DNA of 64,000 nt, taken from the NCBI GenBank assembly GCA_910591455.2, contig OU342818.1:17305821-17369820 (forward strand). Reading direction: 5' to 3'. Below the pieces are notes generated by a model. The model had not been told where the DNA came from, searched no databases, and was given only the letters and a program-made list of their open reading frames with translations. Each line of letters begins with the position of its first letter. Position 1 is the first letter of the stretch. This document shows positions 22,149 to 35,610 of the stretch, piece after piece. The position numbers and the translations under genes are program-made. This stretch comes from Pholis gunnellus. Lineage: Eukaryota; Chordata; Actinopteri; Perciformes; Pholidae.

Positions 22149-22700
22149 ACCCCACACTGCCAAAACGTGCAAAACCCAAAGTCTGCAACCCCAACAGTAA
22201 AAATGATGGATGGCGGCGTGAAACACGACCTTTCTTTTTGCATTTTCCTGTCACTCTCTTTCTCCACCCCCTTGTAGCCCACCGGCATGTCTGATCGGAT
22301 TGTTTCTCGGTGGAAATGTTCCACCGAGAAACAAAAAGCGGTGGACCGGAGGAAAGTAAATATCTGCTACGAGTACATTCTGGCGTGAGTGTGTTGTTCG
22401 CATGTTCATATACATGTGTGTAGGGTGGAGACGGGGGATTTTATATGGTGGGAGGGTCGTGGGTCTCTTAAAATTGTTCCCAACCTTTTTTCTCAGATAT
22501 TCCCCACAGCTCAAGTATGCTTCCCCGTATTGACCCAATGTGTTACAAATGTGTTCATTCCAATTCATTTTAACGGGATAGCTTATTATTGAACTAATAT
22601 TAATAAAATAGAGAAAATTGTTTCAATCTCTTTTTCATACAGTACATGTTTAAGATGTTGTGGTTAAGTTTCCATTCATACTACTAATCATTTATGCATT
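20891..22700. other. Intergenic with (CA)n tracts and a hairpin
   Basis: No gene is supported. (CA)n tracts occur near 21376-21410 and at 22104-22147, and the perfect hairpin at 22300-22334 is listed separately. Cysteine/valine- or histidine/threonine-rich open frames here are simply translated CA/GT repeats. Confidence 0.4.
22300..22334. repeat. Perfect 16-bp inverted repeat (hairpin)
   Basis: The arms 22300-22315 and 22319-22334 are exact reverse complements around a 3-base loop (ATG). Such near-loopless hairpins often arise by template switching during replication, or mark a miniature foldback element. Confidence 0.95.
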
Positions 22701-22702
22701 CC

Positions 22703-23740
22703 CTTCAGCGAACTATTTCAACCATTAATCCAATATTCTACCTATTTTAACCATTTATCCACCACTGTAGCTAACTATTTCTACCATTTATCCACTACTT
22801 TAGCTAACTATTTCTACCATTTATCCACTACTTTAGCTAACTATTTCTACCATTAATCCATTACTTTAGCTAACTATTCCTACCATTTATCCACTACTTT
22901 AGCTCACTATTTCTACCATTAATCCATTACTTTAGCTAACTATTTCTACCATTTATCCACTACTTTAGCTAACTATTTCTACCATTTTTCCATTACTTTA
23001 GCTAACTATTTCTACCATTTATCCATTACTTTAGCTAACTATTTCTACCATTTATCCATTACTTTAGCTAACTATTTCTACCATTTATCCACTACTTTAG
23101 CTAACTATTTCTACCTTTTATCCATTACTTTAGCTAACTATTTCTACCATTTATCCACTACTTTAGCTAACTATTTCTACCATTAATCCATTACTTTAGC
23201 TAACTATTTCTACCATTTATCCATTACTTTAGCTAACTATTTCTACCATTTATCCACTACTTTAGCTAACTATTTCTACCATTTATCCACTACTTTAGCT
23301 AACTATTTCTACCATTTATCCACTACTTCAGCTAACTATTTCTACCATTAATCCATTACTTTAGCTAACTATTTCTACCATTTATCCACTACTTTAGCTA
23401 ACTATTTCTACCATTTATCCACTACTTCAGCTAACTATTTCTACCATTAATCCATTACTTTAGCTAACTATTTCTACCATTTATCCACTACTTTAGCTAA
23501 CTATTTCTACCATTAATCCATTACTTTAGCTAACTATTTCTACCATTTATCCACTACTTTAGCTAACTATTTCTACCATTAATCCATTACTTTAGCTAAC
23601 TATTTCTACCATTAATCCACTACTTTAGCTAACTATTTCTACCATTAATCCATTACTTTAGCTAACTATTTCTACCATTTATCCACTACTTTAGCTAACT
23701 ATTTCTACCATTTATCCACTACTTTAGCTAACTATTTTTA
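22703..23740 (+). repeat. 33-bp minisatellite, 29 regular units
   Basis: From 22769 to 23725 the unit AGCTAACTATTTCTACCATT plus 13 more bases repeats 29 times with no insertion or deletion (957 bases = 29 x 33). Decayed units lie at 22703-22768. Two main unit types alternate, one ending TATCCACTACTTT and one AATCCATTACTTT. Units 16-18 and 19-21 form an identical three-unit higher-order block, marked by a TTC variant. One frame would be open but is broken by TAA in the second unit type, so it is not coding. Confidence 0.97.
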
Positions 23741-23811
23741 CAGTACTGATTATTTTAATCTGTTTCAACTTCTCTGCTTGCTTTCAAACTAATGTTCACA
23801 AACTTACAGGA

Positions 23812-23852
<41 letters not shown>

Positions 23853-26800
23853 GTTATTGATGACTCAATGTTTATATATACTTTAAATCAAGTCATAATC
23901 TCTATTTTCTTTTCATTATTAGAGCTACTCCACAATCTTATACGAACCCGCTGGCAACTGCAGAAGACATTTATAAGGAACTACAGCTGCTGCTGTCTTC
24001 AGTGTGGTTATTTACACTGACAAATACTCCTGCGGTACCAGTACACCTGGTTGGGAATCACTGCTCCAAGTGAAACTACATTATATCCCAGATGGACTGT
24101 GCAATCATGCTTTAGGTGTTACTTACTTGCTGCATTGGAGATTTAGGTGAGGCGGGTATTGAACGCACCCTTGTGTTCCGGATGTGCACATGAGCCGTAA
24201 TATTTTTGTGTCGTATTTCGCCGACGAGGATGCAATTTCTCCACGTTCCCCTCAAAGTGGTGAGATTTCATGGAGGCAGATAAAGTCAAGGAGAAAAAGG
24301 AAGAGTGGTGGGAGCCAGGGGCTTGTGAACTCTCCTCCCTACACACACCTCACATACCAAAACCATCACACACAAACACACGCACACACAACAGACACAT
24401 TATCAGCCCTCCCACATGGGCACTCACACACATACACATGTTCACACACGAAAAAACACGGACCATCAATCACTCTCATAAAATACGTCTGCGTTCTGAT
24501 TTTCCACCTCTTTGCTTGAAGTGCACATTTTCGTTCACCTCGCCTCGGGGATTCATGAGTGTTTCATCGGTGAGTTTAATAAATGATAAACAAGTGAAGC
24601 ACAATCGTATTCACACCAATCAAACGTTCAATACCGCAGCCAGTTGAGAAGTGCTTAAAGGAGCAGTTCCTCTAAAGGACTGCTGACTCCCACAGAAAGT
24701 ACCACATCGATGTCAAAAGCCCAACTGTCTGATTCTGTGTTCCATTTACAAGTTCTGCTCATGGATCTGTGTGGTTTATTTGACTGGTATCTCAGCCTCT
24801 CACACCACCAGTTCTGATCAGACTCTCTCTCTTTTTGCTCAAATTATCATGGTCTGGTATTAATAGCTAACAGATATGACAGCAACCCAAATCCGAGCTT
24901 TGAAGTGAATTCAGAACTCTCTTTAAAGCACAACTTATTGTCTTGAAGATGAACTGAAGATGAGTTGATTATTTACAACGGTCTCAATCCATCACGCAGC
25001 AAGGAGTAACAATAAGAGGCACTGAATGGGGAGAAGATTCTTTGGGGCCACATGGATAAACAAGGGCCTGTAACATGCCCAACAAAGATGTACTGTGGCA
25101 GACCCAGAGACAGAAAACACATGTGTCTGCACTAAAAAAGATGTTTGCCCACACTAAAACCCCGAATCGGAAAACATTACAATCATTTTTTGTCTTCTGT
25201 GTCACCAGGTCAAACCTGCTTTCTGTCCGCTCTTGCTCTCAATGATCCTCTTTACCGTATTTAACCAAATTCCCTGTCTTTATGATCGTTACGTTGTCTT
25301 ACATAAACAAGAATACAGGTTAATGGCAATACCTCTATTGTGTAATCTGCTGCAATGACATTTACTGTAAAATAGGTAATAACAAAGAGGATTAGAGGCG
25401 ATGATAATCCACTCTGAAGACAGTATTTTTGGGGTATTCTTGTTGTGAATGCAGTCTAAATGAGCTGTCATCAGAGGGCCCAGAATTTTCCCAGGTCCCG
25501 TTCCCCAACCCGTCACTCAAGGCCACCCGCCTGCTCATGAGCGGCCTTCCCACCGGATCAAACTGCACCCTTCTTCCTCAGCGTCACGTCCACCAGTCGA
25601 GAATCAAAGTGTTCTTTTGTGAAGCCCTTCGTAGGCCTTTAGACTGCCGAGGCCTCACATCCCCGACCATGCTCCGGAGTAAAGAGGGAGCGCCGGAGCT
25701 CCAACGCAGAGTATCACAATAAACTTCCCCCACCCCCGAACTCTGGTCCCTGGCCAAGCCTCAGATATTTCACTTCTGTCGACAAGACAGTTTTCATTCC
25801 AACACGTCCCCCCCCCCCACCCCCCCCTCCCCTTTGCTGCACCCCTCTCTTTCTCTTTCTCTATCACTTACAAACTATCCATCCCCATGTGTGCAATGCT
25901 GCGTGCACAAATGACTCGCATTGTGAATCATCACAGATGTTTTGTTGGACGTTCAGGCATTAGAGAATTGTGGTTGCTTATGGGGTCCACTCCTTGACAT
26001 GCTTTACACACATGGAAGTGTTTACATGCAGCGGAGGGGGAAAAAAACAGTTTTAGGGTCTGAGCCACTCGAGGCCACAGGATCGAAATGTGGGATCTTG
26101 GAAAAAAGCTACACCAAAAAAAGAGAAAATGGAATGATGTGCTCGTAAAGGCAAAGTTCCCATTTGTTCTGCATTTAAATTTCTGTTCTCCCCTATTTCC
26201 ACTTTCACTGCTCGCCACCTGGCATGTGCTCATCCGTGACCATCGTGACGACAACCCTGAGAAATGTATCTGCATTTGCCTTTTCCATCACCTTCCATAT
26301 CCCTCCTCCTCCTCCTCCTCCTCCTCCTTTGTCTCTCCATCATCCCTTCCCTCAGCAGAAACAGATGATGCAAAGAGGACTCTTATCTCTCTGTCTCTGA
26401 ATGAAAAGAGCTGTCCTTATTGTGTTTGATGTGGTGTGGGGAGCGACTCTGTACTTATCTATGCTACCAGCCTCGAGCTGGGTGAATAAAGGAGTCCAGG
26501 CTCGCAGTCACTTGGGCTGCCATTACATTAGCCAGCTGTCCACATGTCTCTCGTTCAACCTGTGTTCCTCCGCCCACGGACCACGTTCAGCCTGCGTCAC
26601 AACAGCCTTGAATGAGCGTGGCATTCTTCACCAGGAATCTCCATGATCTCATTACCGAACGGAGGTGTCTGGAACGGTGCAGCTGATTAGCTCCGATGAC
26701 CTTTGGTTTGTTTTTCCCGGGTGCTGAGGAGAGAGACGATGTGTGTGATGTCCACTGGTCATATCCATGAGCCCTGGGATGCACGATTTTCCTCTTTACA

Positions 26801-27225
26801 AACCAGTTGATCGGTGTGGCCCCGCACATCCACACGCATCAGACCAAGTATTGTTTATTTAACATGATTTCTACCCGGGGCTGTTTCGATGAAACGGAAA
26901 GAATAATAACGTGTCGGGGAGACTCGGGCTAAACCGTCTCATACTGTTAGTGTTACTGTATTCTCAACAGGCCCACCGCACCCCGGGTCCTCTCTTGGCT
27001 CGTGGGCTGATGTGCGCAGCTGGGATGAGCGGGTGGGACGGTCCACGGAGAGAGTGCAGACGGCGACTTGGACGGCTCTATCGACTGTGAGTAATGGGTC
27101 CTCTGCCATGTGCTCAGGAAGACTGCCGATTAACCCCACCTTCAATCCCTCCATACTCCACTCGTCCAAGTCCCTCGGTCCCAGATCTCTAAACAATGGC
27201 CCCTGACCAACTGTTACCCTATGAG
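23741..27225. other. Intergenic, microsatellites only
   Basis: (GT)n at about 23815-23844, CA-rich stretches near 24340-24440, a C-rich stretch near 25808-25830 and (TCC)n at about 26303-26328. The segments 25470-25720 and 26640-26850 are complex and exon-free. No protein-like signal. Confidence 0.35.
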
Positions 27226-27227
27226 TC

Positions 27228-27322
27228 TGGATCTATCTATCTACAGTATCTATGCATCCATCTATGCATCCATCCATCCATCTATGCATCCATCCATCCA
27301 TCTATCCATCTATCCATCCTCC
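27228..27322 (+). repeat. (ATCC/ATCT)n tetranucleotide repeat
   Basis: Imperfect tandem ATCC, ATCT and ATGC units of about 95 bases. Confidence 0.9.
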
Positions 27323-29370
27323 AAGCCACAGCTGCCTTGGCCCCAGCTCTCTTTAGGGAGGAGGGGAGTAATTACGTGATGCAATAAAAAAACAAACACT
27401 GGGTTTGATTACGCCGGACGTACTCTGACCCAAATCTGTCAGAATTTCTTGTTCAATTTCTGTCCCGTTCTGCCTGTCAGAGGAGAAGGAATACCATCTG
27501 CACCTTCTAGCAGAGCTCCCCTGTGATCTGGCACAAGCTGCAAATCATGGTCTAAGTGGGAAACGATGGACTCACGTGAGCCCTGTTATGTTATGGGAGG
27601 GGCGTAATTCTGCAAAACCCAGAATTATGTGTTTTCATGCACAGTGCCAATGTTTTTAACATTCTCTCCTTTTGGAATATGGGCACGCTTGAGTCTGGCT
27701 AACATGCTAAATGCTAACATGCTCTTGGCGGATTCTCCAGCGGGGACTTCCGCATTTACTGACACCGTTAATCCCTAATGTGTAGGCGCGTGGACCGGTT
27801 GTGGTGGACTGGTTTTACTGGGACGGAGAGGCCGCCTGTGAATAAAGAAGTTGAACCAGGAGCAGATTGTGGAGGACGTCTTGGCGCCATTCGGACAGGT
27901 GAGTACAACAACACGCTACCGACTGGACTCTCCAGGTGAGAACGTCAGCGACCACAGCTAATTTGCGTATGCGTGTGTTGTGGTGTGTAAAAACAGCTCA
28001 GCCTCTCCTTTGCTGTTTATTCTACTGTTGATTCTAGAAGTTTCAGGCGCCGTGGTGTCCACAGCTCGTTGGGTTAGTTGTCAATCATTGGTGTTGACTT
28101 GTAGAGTTGTGTGTCTTGTCTGGTTTATTTGTGAGAGGCTACACTGAGGAAGGCATTCCTAAATGTATATAATTGATAATCAGCTGTATGCACTGACTTT
28201 AGAGTACTCTTGATGTTGACATTTAATGCTGTCTATTTTGTAGCCTCTTATCAACCCCACCCAGCTTTTTACTTTTACTTAAGTATACTTTACTTAGTTT
28301 TACTTGAGTACAATATTCTAGTAGCTACTCTATCCACCTCGTAAGACATGCATGTACTGACCATGTTGGTATTTGCATTTAAACTGACTGACACCACCCA
28401 GACAGGAGCTTATTATATAATAATATAATATTACCTGAGAATGATTGATGAGTCTACTGGCAGACCGTGTATTGGTTCCTCCTGTCCATACCGCTGGTTT
28501 CACTCACAGTGTGTATGCACGAGGATAAAGTGGTTCAGATGACGAAAGTCACAAAACCTCCTGGGTGCACAAACAGCTTTTTTGCGTCTCCTCCAGGACG
28601 TGTAAACAAATGCTGTCAGACACGAAGGCTCGATTTGTTTTGTATGTAACTGCTCGGGGGTATACTTTCTTTTAACATCAAACAACAGTGATCCATCAGT
28701 CTGACACGACAGAAACCGTAAGCTCATCAGCTGACTGCTGTTTGGAACTAGTTGTACGTTATGTACAACAGGAGCCGAACAAATGTCCAAGCACAAAACA
28801 AACATTATGCTATTGCAGTATTTCCCCGTGGGACGGTTGCATATGCACGTTAGGATAGATTTTTGAGCAACAGCTTTGCGTTGAGAGTGCATAGGAATAT
28901 AATGCTATTCGACATATAAAGACATTTGTCTAGTTTCGTGTGGAGCAGAGACAGCTGTCTGGGCCTGGGGAAACTGTAAGAACGCGGCACATTTTTTTCA
29001 CCGGCTTTAGTGTGATAGAGGCCGGGCGATTAAATCCTTCAGTGCGTAGAATTAATTTGGTGTTCCTTGACTCCCTGGCTCAGAGCAAAGGGCCATATGG
29101 CGCTTGCTGGCCACTGTGAGCCCTGGGAGACACAGTGCCAAGCCAAAGTATATTGAAGAACGGAGGAATGACTGTAACACTCTATACTTTATTGATTCTC
29201 AAAATCACCATCGGTTTCTCATTTCACATGCACAGATTTGTGGCCGACAGGGGCTCAGACTGCACAAAAAGCAGTGCTATGGTGTTGGATGTAGCAGGTA
29301 GTGTGATGTATGCAGATCCCACTGTTCTGATCACATTCAAATGGAAAAAAAGGTCGTGAACCACTACTTT
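27323..29370. other. Intergenic with an isolated consensus splice donor
   Basis: A perfect 5' splice-site consensus CAGGTGAGTA lies at 27896-27905. It is preceded by about 57 bases with G/C-ending codons but no clear acceptor. Near 28255-28330 is a common fish 'ctttacttaagta' type repeat. The rest is unremarkable. Confidence 0.3.
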
Positions 29371-29470
29371 ACGTTTATATATCTCAATATATCGCAGTAT
29401 ATTGAGTCGTAACCCCTGTATCATCACACGTATATCGCCAGATTCCTGCCAATATACACTTGAGGAACGT
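29371..29470 (+). repeat. Old dispersed repeat (AT/CG 'tatcgc' type)
   Basis: The segment contains ATATATCGCAGTATATTGAG, AACCCCTGTATCAT and GCCAGATTCCTGCCAATA, wording common to a widespread fish repeat often attached to DNA transposons. A weakly similar stretch lies at 38230-38450. Confidence 0.45.
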
Positions 29471-32400
29471 CCCGGGCCTCTTCTCCCGTCACAACGGTGA
29501 CATTTGTGACGGACACGTATCACCGCTGCCACTTCCCTGGCGTCCAACTTATTGCACTTGTCACCACTCTCTCCTACCGCGGCCGTCCAGGGATTTGAGG
29601 CCTCGCCGATGGGCCGCCAGGTATAGCCGCAGTTGTTGCCGTGGGCGCCCTGCTATGACAAGCGCTGCCTCCGTTTCAACACGCCGCGACACTAGACACC
29701 CTGACCGCAGGGCCGGAGGGAAAACGGTAGTGACACGCTGGTGTCTCTGCTGCCCCAAAACTCAGCTGTCAAAGCACTTCGATTGGCACTATTGGACTGT
29801 TTTTTTTTTTTATTCCATTTACCCACTGTTTGGTTGTTACTATGAAGATCGGTGAAGTGGTTGTTGATTTTCTATCATCTCTCTCTAATGCACCACAGCT
29901 GACTGAAGAGTCCTCCTGCCAGAGTGTGTGTTGTAGATCTAGACACGTTTCATTCTGGGGTTTAGCAGGTCGAGGTTGCCACAGAGCGTCACTTCCGTCC
30001 TCCCTCTGGTTGCTCCTGGCAACATCATCGTTTTCCTGAATGTCAGGAGAGCGAGAGACGGTAGTCCGGGTGTCTGATCACGACGGAGCGAACCGACTAT
30101 ACATGCCTGGAAACAATGCAATTATCTCCTGCGTCATCTCGCCCCGGCGCCGATGGAGATTGAAGTGTGTTAGGCGTGCGTTGTGTGTCGGGCATCAATC
30201 AGTTAGATCACGAGGGGCTTTCAAGTTTGCACATGAATGGAAAGTGGAAATACGATGCGTTTATCAATCTCTCGCTTTCTTTTTCTCCTCACAAATCTCT
30301 CCTGGGCCATTTGGTCATTTAGTGAATTTTCCTCGGCTGACTCGAGGATCAATGAAGTCCTTTTTCTTTCTTCTGCGAGACATTAATCATCTCATTAAGA
30401 CATCTTTTGTTGCAAGTGGCATCTTTATCTGAGCCTCGCTCTCTCAATTTCTCTCTCTTTATCTCATTCTCCTCTGCAAGCAATCTAAAGCGCTCTTCTG
30501 GGACGCTGGCTCTGCTGTAATTCAGGAGTAGATTAAGAGGAGATATGGTATCTGAAGGCAGCAGGCCTGACAGAGACTGCGAGGCGAGAGACAAAGAGAG
30601 AAGGAGGAAGACGGAAACGGAGACAGGCCGAGATTGATGGCGGCAGAACTCCTGGTATAGTGAGTGGATCAGATAAGGAAGGACGAGGTACACTAAGAGA
30701 AAGAGACAGACATCGATGGATTCAGTCGTGGTTAATGGCCCACGGGGACAAAGTTAGACCAGAGCCGCTCAGTTCCTCTTAGTCTTAAAGACTCTCTGTT
30801 AATCAGACAGTTTCTCCTGCAGGGCCCTTCCCGATGCTCGGCCCCCAGGGCCAACATCACAAGCTTCCATTTGTCACACAGGATGTACGCGTTATAGTCG
30901 TAAAAAAAAGCACCAAACATCATATGATGATGACGGACATCCCAGATAAGAAATAAACTGCCAGAAATAGCTCAATTCAAGGAACTGGGATGGCAGACGT
31001 AATGAGAGGACAAGACACGGAGCCACCACCAGGTCACAGTTGTTGTGAGTCGATTCCTTTCTTCATCTTCTTCTTCAGTACAGTCTTTGAAGTGATCTAA
31101 ATAGTTTTCTTTGTCCAACCAATCCGAGCTTTGTAGACAGTATTAAGAATGGGCCAGTCATCCTCTGCAAGCTTCATTAAAAATGAATAGAATACAATAT
31201 GGCAGAAAGCACAAATGGTATCAAAACAGCTGTGCGGGTTGTTGTTAGTTGACTTACAGAGGAACAGGTGGAAGTAAACAAGCCGTTATTACTCGTAGTG
31301 GTTGAAGTACGTTTACTCAAGTACTGCACTTAAAGCTACTACGAGAAACTTTCATTTTGTGTAGATTGTGGCGGCCCCTGTGGACGAAAGTGGTAGTGTT
31401 TCAGGGCACCAGAGTCCCTTTTAGAAAACCTCTCATTTTACCGCAGCAGGGTCCGACAGTCCTGGTTCTGGTCCTTCTTCTGGCCTCCCTTCCCTCCAGC
31501 GGGCCCGGCGATACGGCCCGGGCCTCCAGCAGCGTGGCGTCGGTGTTTGCTCCCAGTGGAGCAGCGAGGGAAGCTCAGCTCCTGGCCTGAGGAGGAGACA
31601 GCTGCTGCCGGGCGCGAAGCTCTGCAACTATATAGAATAAGCTAATCTACTCGCTGGTGGTCTCGCTTACTTTTGTCGGTCATACCGAGGCATCAGTATT
31701 CACTTTACACTGTCTCATAACCAGTTGAAAGTTCCTCACAGTCACTTTAACTGCAAATGTTTTGTTACTTGTACGTAACTTGGGGAGCACAAGCGTCTTT
31801 AACTCTACTGTTTGGCTATGATGACACAGCGTTTAAAGGAATAATGACGTGAAACAAAATGGAAGTCTGGTCTAATTACCAGGCTACAGGTATGAATGAC
31901 TTCCCCGTTAAATCGGCGCGGTGCGCTCATCGGGATCGTTCAGCTGCATTCGTTTTGCCAGCAGGCAACCACCAGAAAACCTCAATCTGCGCAGCTTGAA
32001 GCGGCTCGCTCTGCTTCTCCTCCCGTTGGGCCCTGTGTGTCTCTGACAGCCGGGACGCAGGAACAGCTGGAGAACAGCCGGAGAACAGTTCTGCCGGCCG
32101 CGTCCCCGTCGCACCTCGGCACCGCTTGCCTCCGAGATGGTCGTTGGAAGCAGAGACAGGAAGCTGTCGGACATGTCGAGCAGCGGACACACCGGTGGGT
32201 CGTCTCCTGTGGTCGCGACGACATCAAACATCAGACGAGCTGTCATGTCACGCTGTGACTGGAGCTGAATTGGTGCAAGAACGCAAGGAAACTCACATTT
32301 CGGTTCTGATACAATGCAGTAAATCTTGTATTGATATGCACAACACCTTTGCCAGCCTGCGAACTGGATCAACACTGCATGCTGGGTAAAAAAATCTCCC

Positions 32401-32648
32401 ATTTGAATTATCTCTGATAATACAAAGATGCACTTTCCCCCGTGAATGTGGCTCTACCGGTCCTAATGCTGTGCACCGCGCTGTCCAAACGTCACGGCAA
32501 CACGATGACACAGTCGGCCCCCAGCAGGCAGCACCCTCTCCCCTCCACCATCGCCCTGTTTCTCATGGAGGGGGGGCTCCCACACCCCCAGTAACAGGTT
32601 TGATTGGAAAGCATCTAGCCCCCGGCAACCAATCCCCCAGCAGTACCG

Positions 32649-32650
<2 letters not shown>
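29471..32650. other. Intergenic, one CNE-like stretch and repeat remnants
   Basis: The segment 30290-30560 is complex, with ATTAATCATCTCATTAAG and similar homeodomain-rich text, and could be a conserved noncoding element. Around 31290-31400 are 'ttactcaagtact' and 'ggcggcccctgtgg' stretches known from dispersed fish repeats. The segment 31400-32260 has open frames on both strands but no recognisable domain. Confidence 0.3.

Positions 32651-32651
<1 letters not shown>

Positions 32652-32725
<74 letters not shown>
32652..32725 (+). repeat. (CA)37 microsatellite
   Basis: A pure CA run of about 74 bases, first of four long CA/GT tracts within 3.3 kb. Confidence 0.95.
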
Positions 32726-32728
<3 letters not shown>

Positions 32729-33877
32729 CACACACAGGGTTTCCGTGGCAACTGTGGTGCAGGGGGTAGACGGAATGATTTGGTCTACGGAGCGAGCCAG
32801 ACTATGGTGATGAGGGGACGAGGCCTCCACCAGAGAGCGGGGGGGGGGGGGGGCAATAGGGGAAGGCTGTGTAAACTGTTTTGATGTAAGATTGCATTCA
32901 CAACACCGATTGAATTCATTTATTTTATTTTTTTCAAGGTCCAAAACGTGGATTGGAAGCGAGTAAAGGAGCCACTAGGGAAATGTGTGTAGAACGTTTT
33001 GAACTCACCTCATGAACACGTTTCTCTGAGTATCTCGTCGGGGCTCTGTTTGCTTCTGTGAAACCGTGCTGCTGCTGGTTTAAAACGCTGCTCTTCCTCC
33101 TCTTTTTGAACAGGCGATTTTAAAAACAGGGCCGTGATGGCCGACTGTCTGGCACGTCTGGCTTGTTCTACTTGGAGCCGGATGTCGCACGGCTTCCAAA
33201 AACTGGGCTTTTTGGAGATTACTGACTCTGAACCAGTTCTCTCTGGTTACTGGAACGGGATTAACTGCTGCTGCTGCTGCTGCTGTATGTGTGTGTGTCT
33301 GTGTGTGTGTGGTGTGCATGTTTGTGTATCCATGCACATATGTCCATGTGTGAAAACAAAAAGAGTAGGAGGGCGAGTTAAAGAAAGAGAGAGAGAAATA
33401 ACTTGTGTGTTTGTGCTTTCCCAGCATCCTTTGTTGTGTGGCCTGATAAATGTGGCTCAGCCCGGAGTCGTCCGTTTTTTAATCTTGCCGCCATTTTGTT
33501 GTCTGGTGTCTACGGCTCTTCTCTATCCTTCTCGTGGCAGTCAGCTTAACTTCCCAGAATGGTTACCATAGCAACACTGACAGAGGTTTATCAGTGGCCA
33601 TGGCGACGGCTGATGCGCCGAGATGTGTCTTGCCGTGGTCTTCTGTGGATGCAGGGGTGTTGGGAGAGAGAGGGGGGGGGGGGTGATGGTAGCTACACCT
33701 TGATGAGGAAGATGGTTGAACGGTGCGTGAGACAATATCCAAGTTGAACATTTTAAACTCTTTTAATTAATTCTCCTTCCAGTTCACCAGTCTGTTCCGC
33801 TTGTGGTTTATTTTATTTGTTTATTATATTTGATTTATTAACGGCCGTGGGGACATGCACGCGTGAAGACGAGCTCA

Positions 33878-33881
<4 letters not shown>
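32726..33881. other. Intergenic, short repeats
   Basis: It contains a G-run near 32840-32853, a (CTG)7 tract at about 33265-33285 followed by GT-rich sequence, and a G-run near 33672-33681. No exon is supported. Confidence 0.35.

Positions 33882-33933
<52 letters not shown>
33882..33933 (+). repeat. (GT)26 microsatellite
   Basis: A pure TG/GT run of about 52 bases. Confidence 0.95.
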
Positions 33934-33937
<4 letters not shown>

Positions 33938-34239
33938 AGAGACAGCTCAACTTTTCACCAATCAGCGCCGTCTGGTCTTAAGAGACTCAGATCTCGCGTC
34001 TCCACTGAGGTGAGAATTCTCAAATCGATTTCTCTGCCATTTTCCCTCCACCTCAAACAGATGGGTTTTTTTTTCTTCTCTGTGTTTTTTTTTTCCTCTC
34101 TGCAGCCGAATTGTAACGTAAAAAGCGTTTAAAAACTGCTATTGATGGAGGCGCGTAATCAAACATTCATGAGGGAGAGGGATCGAGGGAGAAGCAGAGA
34201 ATCTAGGTCACGGATGCGCTGGCAAGTCTCAGAGACTGC

Positions 34240-34440
34240 TGCTTCGTTCGCTCTCTCTCTCTCTCTCTCTCTCTTTCACTCTGTATTCTCCTCTTTGTCG
34301 TCTCTCCCTCTTTCCTCCACCCCCTCGTCTCCTCTCTCTCTCTCTCTCCTCTTCACCCCCCTCTTCCCCTCCTCTCATTTGTATTCCTCTCCTCCTTCCC
34401 TCCTCTCTCTCTTCTGCCCTCTCATCTCCCCACAGCTCCA
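34240..34440 (+). repeat. Polypyrimidine tract, (TC)-rich
   Basis: About 200 bases of almost pure C/T on the + strand, including (CT)n at about 34251-34274. Such mirror-rich polypyrimidine DNA can form triplex H-DNA. Purine interruptions are sparse. Confidence 0.8.
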
Positions 34441-34777
34441 TCCTCTCCTGCACCTTGTGTTTTTCACTCCTATTGGCATATTTTTGTTCCCTTTTTTTTC
34501 CGGAGTGCAACTTCAATAAAACACGCACGTTGTCGGGGCGGGTTCTTTTTTTTTCTTCTTTTTGAGACGCTATCACCATCGATCTCATGAAATCCTAAAA
34601 CGCGCCTGCATCCACGCATAACCACAGTTTAACGCCCGCAGACAGCCGAGCCGATAGCTCATAGTAATGACCCTCTTGACCGTCATCAGTCAGGGAGAAG
34701 GTCATGTTGTCAGTGCTTTTACAACCATCTCCAAGCCAACTGTGGCGCACTGAGCAACATATCAGCAGAGGCTGACC

Positions 34778-34908
<131 letters not shown>

Positions 34909-35429
34909 GCAGAGGACGAGACAGACTGTAGAAACATCAGGAAAAGAGAGATGCTCCAGAGGGAGGAAGTCTTTATCTGCCTGCCTATAATAGTTAGTTT
35001 GTTGCAACTGTAACAACTTTAACATCAGGGAACACGTTTGATTAAAAATCCAGCTTTGAAACATCACTTCACTTCGTGCAGTTCTTTCAATTAGTCTCGA
35101 CATTTTTAACATACACCATCCCATAAGCCTCAGACCAGCATGCCGTGGGTGACGCTGCAGACAGAGCAGTATACGACAAACTGGGTGAAATGCTGGAGAT
35201 AAAGAGAAAGGACAGAAGAAGAGACTGTTGGTACCGCAGATGAAGAAGAAACAACGTTTTCAAGGATGCAAACATGGCTGATGAGATTTTCATAGCAGCT
35301 GTAGATTTGACACTTGTAATTGTTTAATTTGTTAAACGGCATGTGCTGTAGATCATCATTTATCTTAGAATATGGATAGTGAACCACTTCCCATGAATCA
35401 AATGCTTAGATTATTACCTTATTATTGTC

Positions 35430-35610
35430 TATCGAGGCCTCAGGCTTTAGCCTCGTTTGACATTTATGGGATCTACGCTCGTTTGCTTTCTTGCCGAGCG
35501 TTCGATGAGACTCGTACACAGACTCTCGCATCGGCACGGTAAATGTGAAGCTACAGCCCGTCACTCATTAGCTTAGCATAAAAGCAGAAACCGTGTGGAA
35601 ATGAACAGGA
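35430..35610 (+). repeat. Old dispersed teleost repeat, family A
   Basis: The copy includes TTTGCTTTCTTGCCGAGCGT, GGTAAATGTGAAGCTACAGC and TTAGCTTAGCATAAA. It matches the order seen at 16562-16700, with extra sequence on its 5' side. Confidence 0.6.

Noticed and set aside
22703..23740. Possible CRISPR-like array
   Set aside because: Units are contiguous with no spacers, in a vertebrate genome. It is a minisatellite.
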